Of a DNA stretch of 12,995 nucleotides, positions 12,821 to 12,995 are shown in pieces. The DNA is from an uncultured Clostridia bacterium. Its GTDB lineage: Bacteria > Bacillota > Clostridia > TANB77 > CAG-508. The stretch lies in assembly GCA_934149115.1 (NCBI GenBank), contig CAKPDW010000042.1, positions 1 to 12,995 on the forward strand. Reading direction: 5' to 3'. A model generated the notes under the pieces. That model had not been told where the DNA came from, made no database searches, and worked only from the letters and a program-made list of their open reading frames with translations. The translations under genes were made by a program, and so were the position numbers. The first letter of the stretch is position 1, and each line of letters opens with the position of its first letter.

Positions 12821-12995
12821 ATTATATTCTCCCTTCATAAAAATTTTGATTATTCTTATTTATGAGTAAATATTAAAATGTCGTTAACACAGTAAAATAT
12901 GTATTATTAGTACACATAAACTTTTCTCTTTTCCTTCCGTTTGAAATAGAATTATTATTTTGCTAGGCACATGAGGGTTTATATTCCGAGGCGTA
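12821..12995. other. Upstream region of the 527-residue gene, no gene supported
   Basis: Apart from the SD at 12828-12835 I see no clear gene, hairpin or consensus promoter here. Weak boxes exist on the minus strand (for example TTTACT followed by TAATAT-like sequence), but none is convincing. The last ~35 bases are visibly richer in G and C than the rest. On the minus strand they read as ten open codons ending in TAG at 12963-12965 (YASEYKPSCA), which could be the end of a further upstream gene but is too short to judge. Confidence 0.4.

Noticed and set aside
12821..12838. The upstream ATG at 12838 as the start of the coiled-coil protein
   Set aside because: It has no SD, and the purine-rich bases between the two ATGs form a well-placed SD for the ATG at 12820.
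12971..12995. A plus-strand ATG frame (MRVYIPRR) at the right edge
   Set aside because: Only eight codons are visible and there is no SD, so it cannot be supported.
1..12995. CRISPR array, tRNA or rRNA gene, insertion sequence or integrase
   Set aside because: No regularly spaced repeats, cloverleaf-like segments, rRNA-like stretches or transposase/recombinase motifs were seen on either strand.

Overview
The window comes from a low-G+C, endospore-forming Firmicute (Clostridia-like). It is strongly A+T-rich. Genes carry strong AGGAGG-type ribosome binding sites and sigma-A promoters close to TTGACA/TATAAT, and a clear spoIIP (stage II sporulation protein P) is present. All genes but one lie on the minus strand, so transcription runs from right to left.

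Left part (1-3300): a class II fructose-1,6-bisphosphate aldolase is transcribed leftward from a promoter that stands back to back with the promoter of a tiny rightward gene for a 45-residue, very basic protein with an internal repeat. A shared hairpin terminator separates that gene from a convergent 55-residue cysteine-rich DUF1540-type protein. Upstream of the latter are a permuted papain-fold (YiiX/C92-like) protein and a secreted GH25 lysozyme with two C-terminal LysM modules. Another promoter at the extreme left edge faces out of the window.

Middle part (3300-6700): this is the accessory-looking region. It holds three proteins I cannot assign (105, 148 and 165 residues). Each has its own near-consensus promoter and a hairpin behind it. 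Between them lies a LuxR-type regulator with a MalT-like helical-repeat region but no ATPase domain. The region also holds two probable small gene remnants, a 60-bp imperfect inverted repeat, an inverted repeat centred on a promoter -35 box, and a hairpin in a 5' leader. Short promoter-associated sequences recur here and at the left edge of the window.

Right part (6700-12995): a compact leftward array reads, in order of transcription, 527-residue coiled-coil protein, 152-residue protein, Sel1/TPR-like repeat protein, metallo-beta-lactamase-fold hydrolase, histidyl-tRNA synthetase, then spoIIP. The first three are unassigned or generic and sit tightly coupled (stop/start overlap, 13-nt and 29-nt gaps) in front of the conserved hydrolase-hisS pair. 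The last ~155 bases upstream of the array contain no gene I can support.

I see no tRNA or rRNA gene, CRISPR array, transposase, integrase or attachment site. The most unusual items are the divergent-promoter microprotein, the putative operators and repeated promoter elements in the middle region, the possible frameshifted small gene that overlaps a long hairpin, and the uncharacterised three-gene module fused to the hisS operon.
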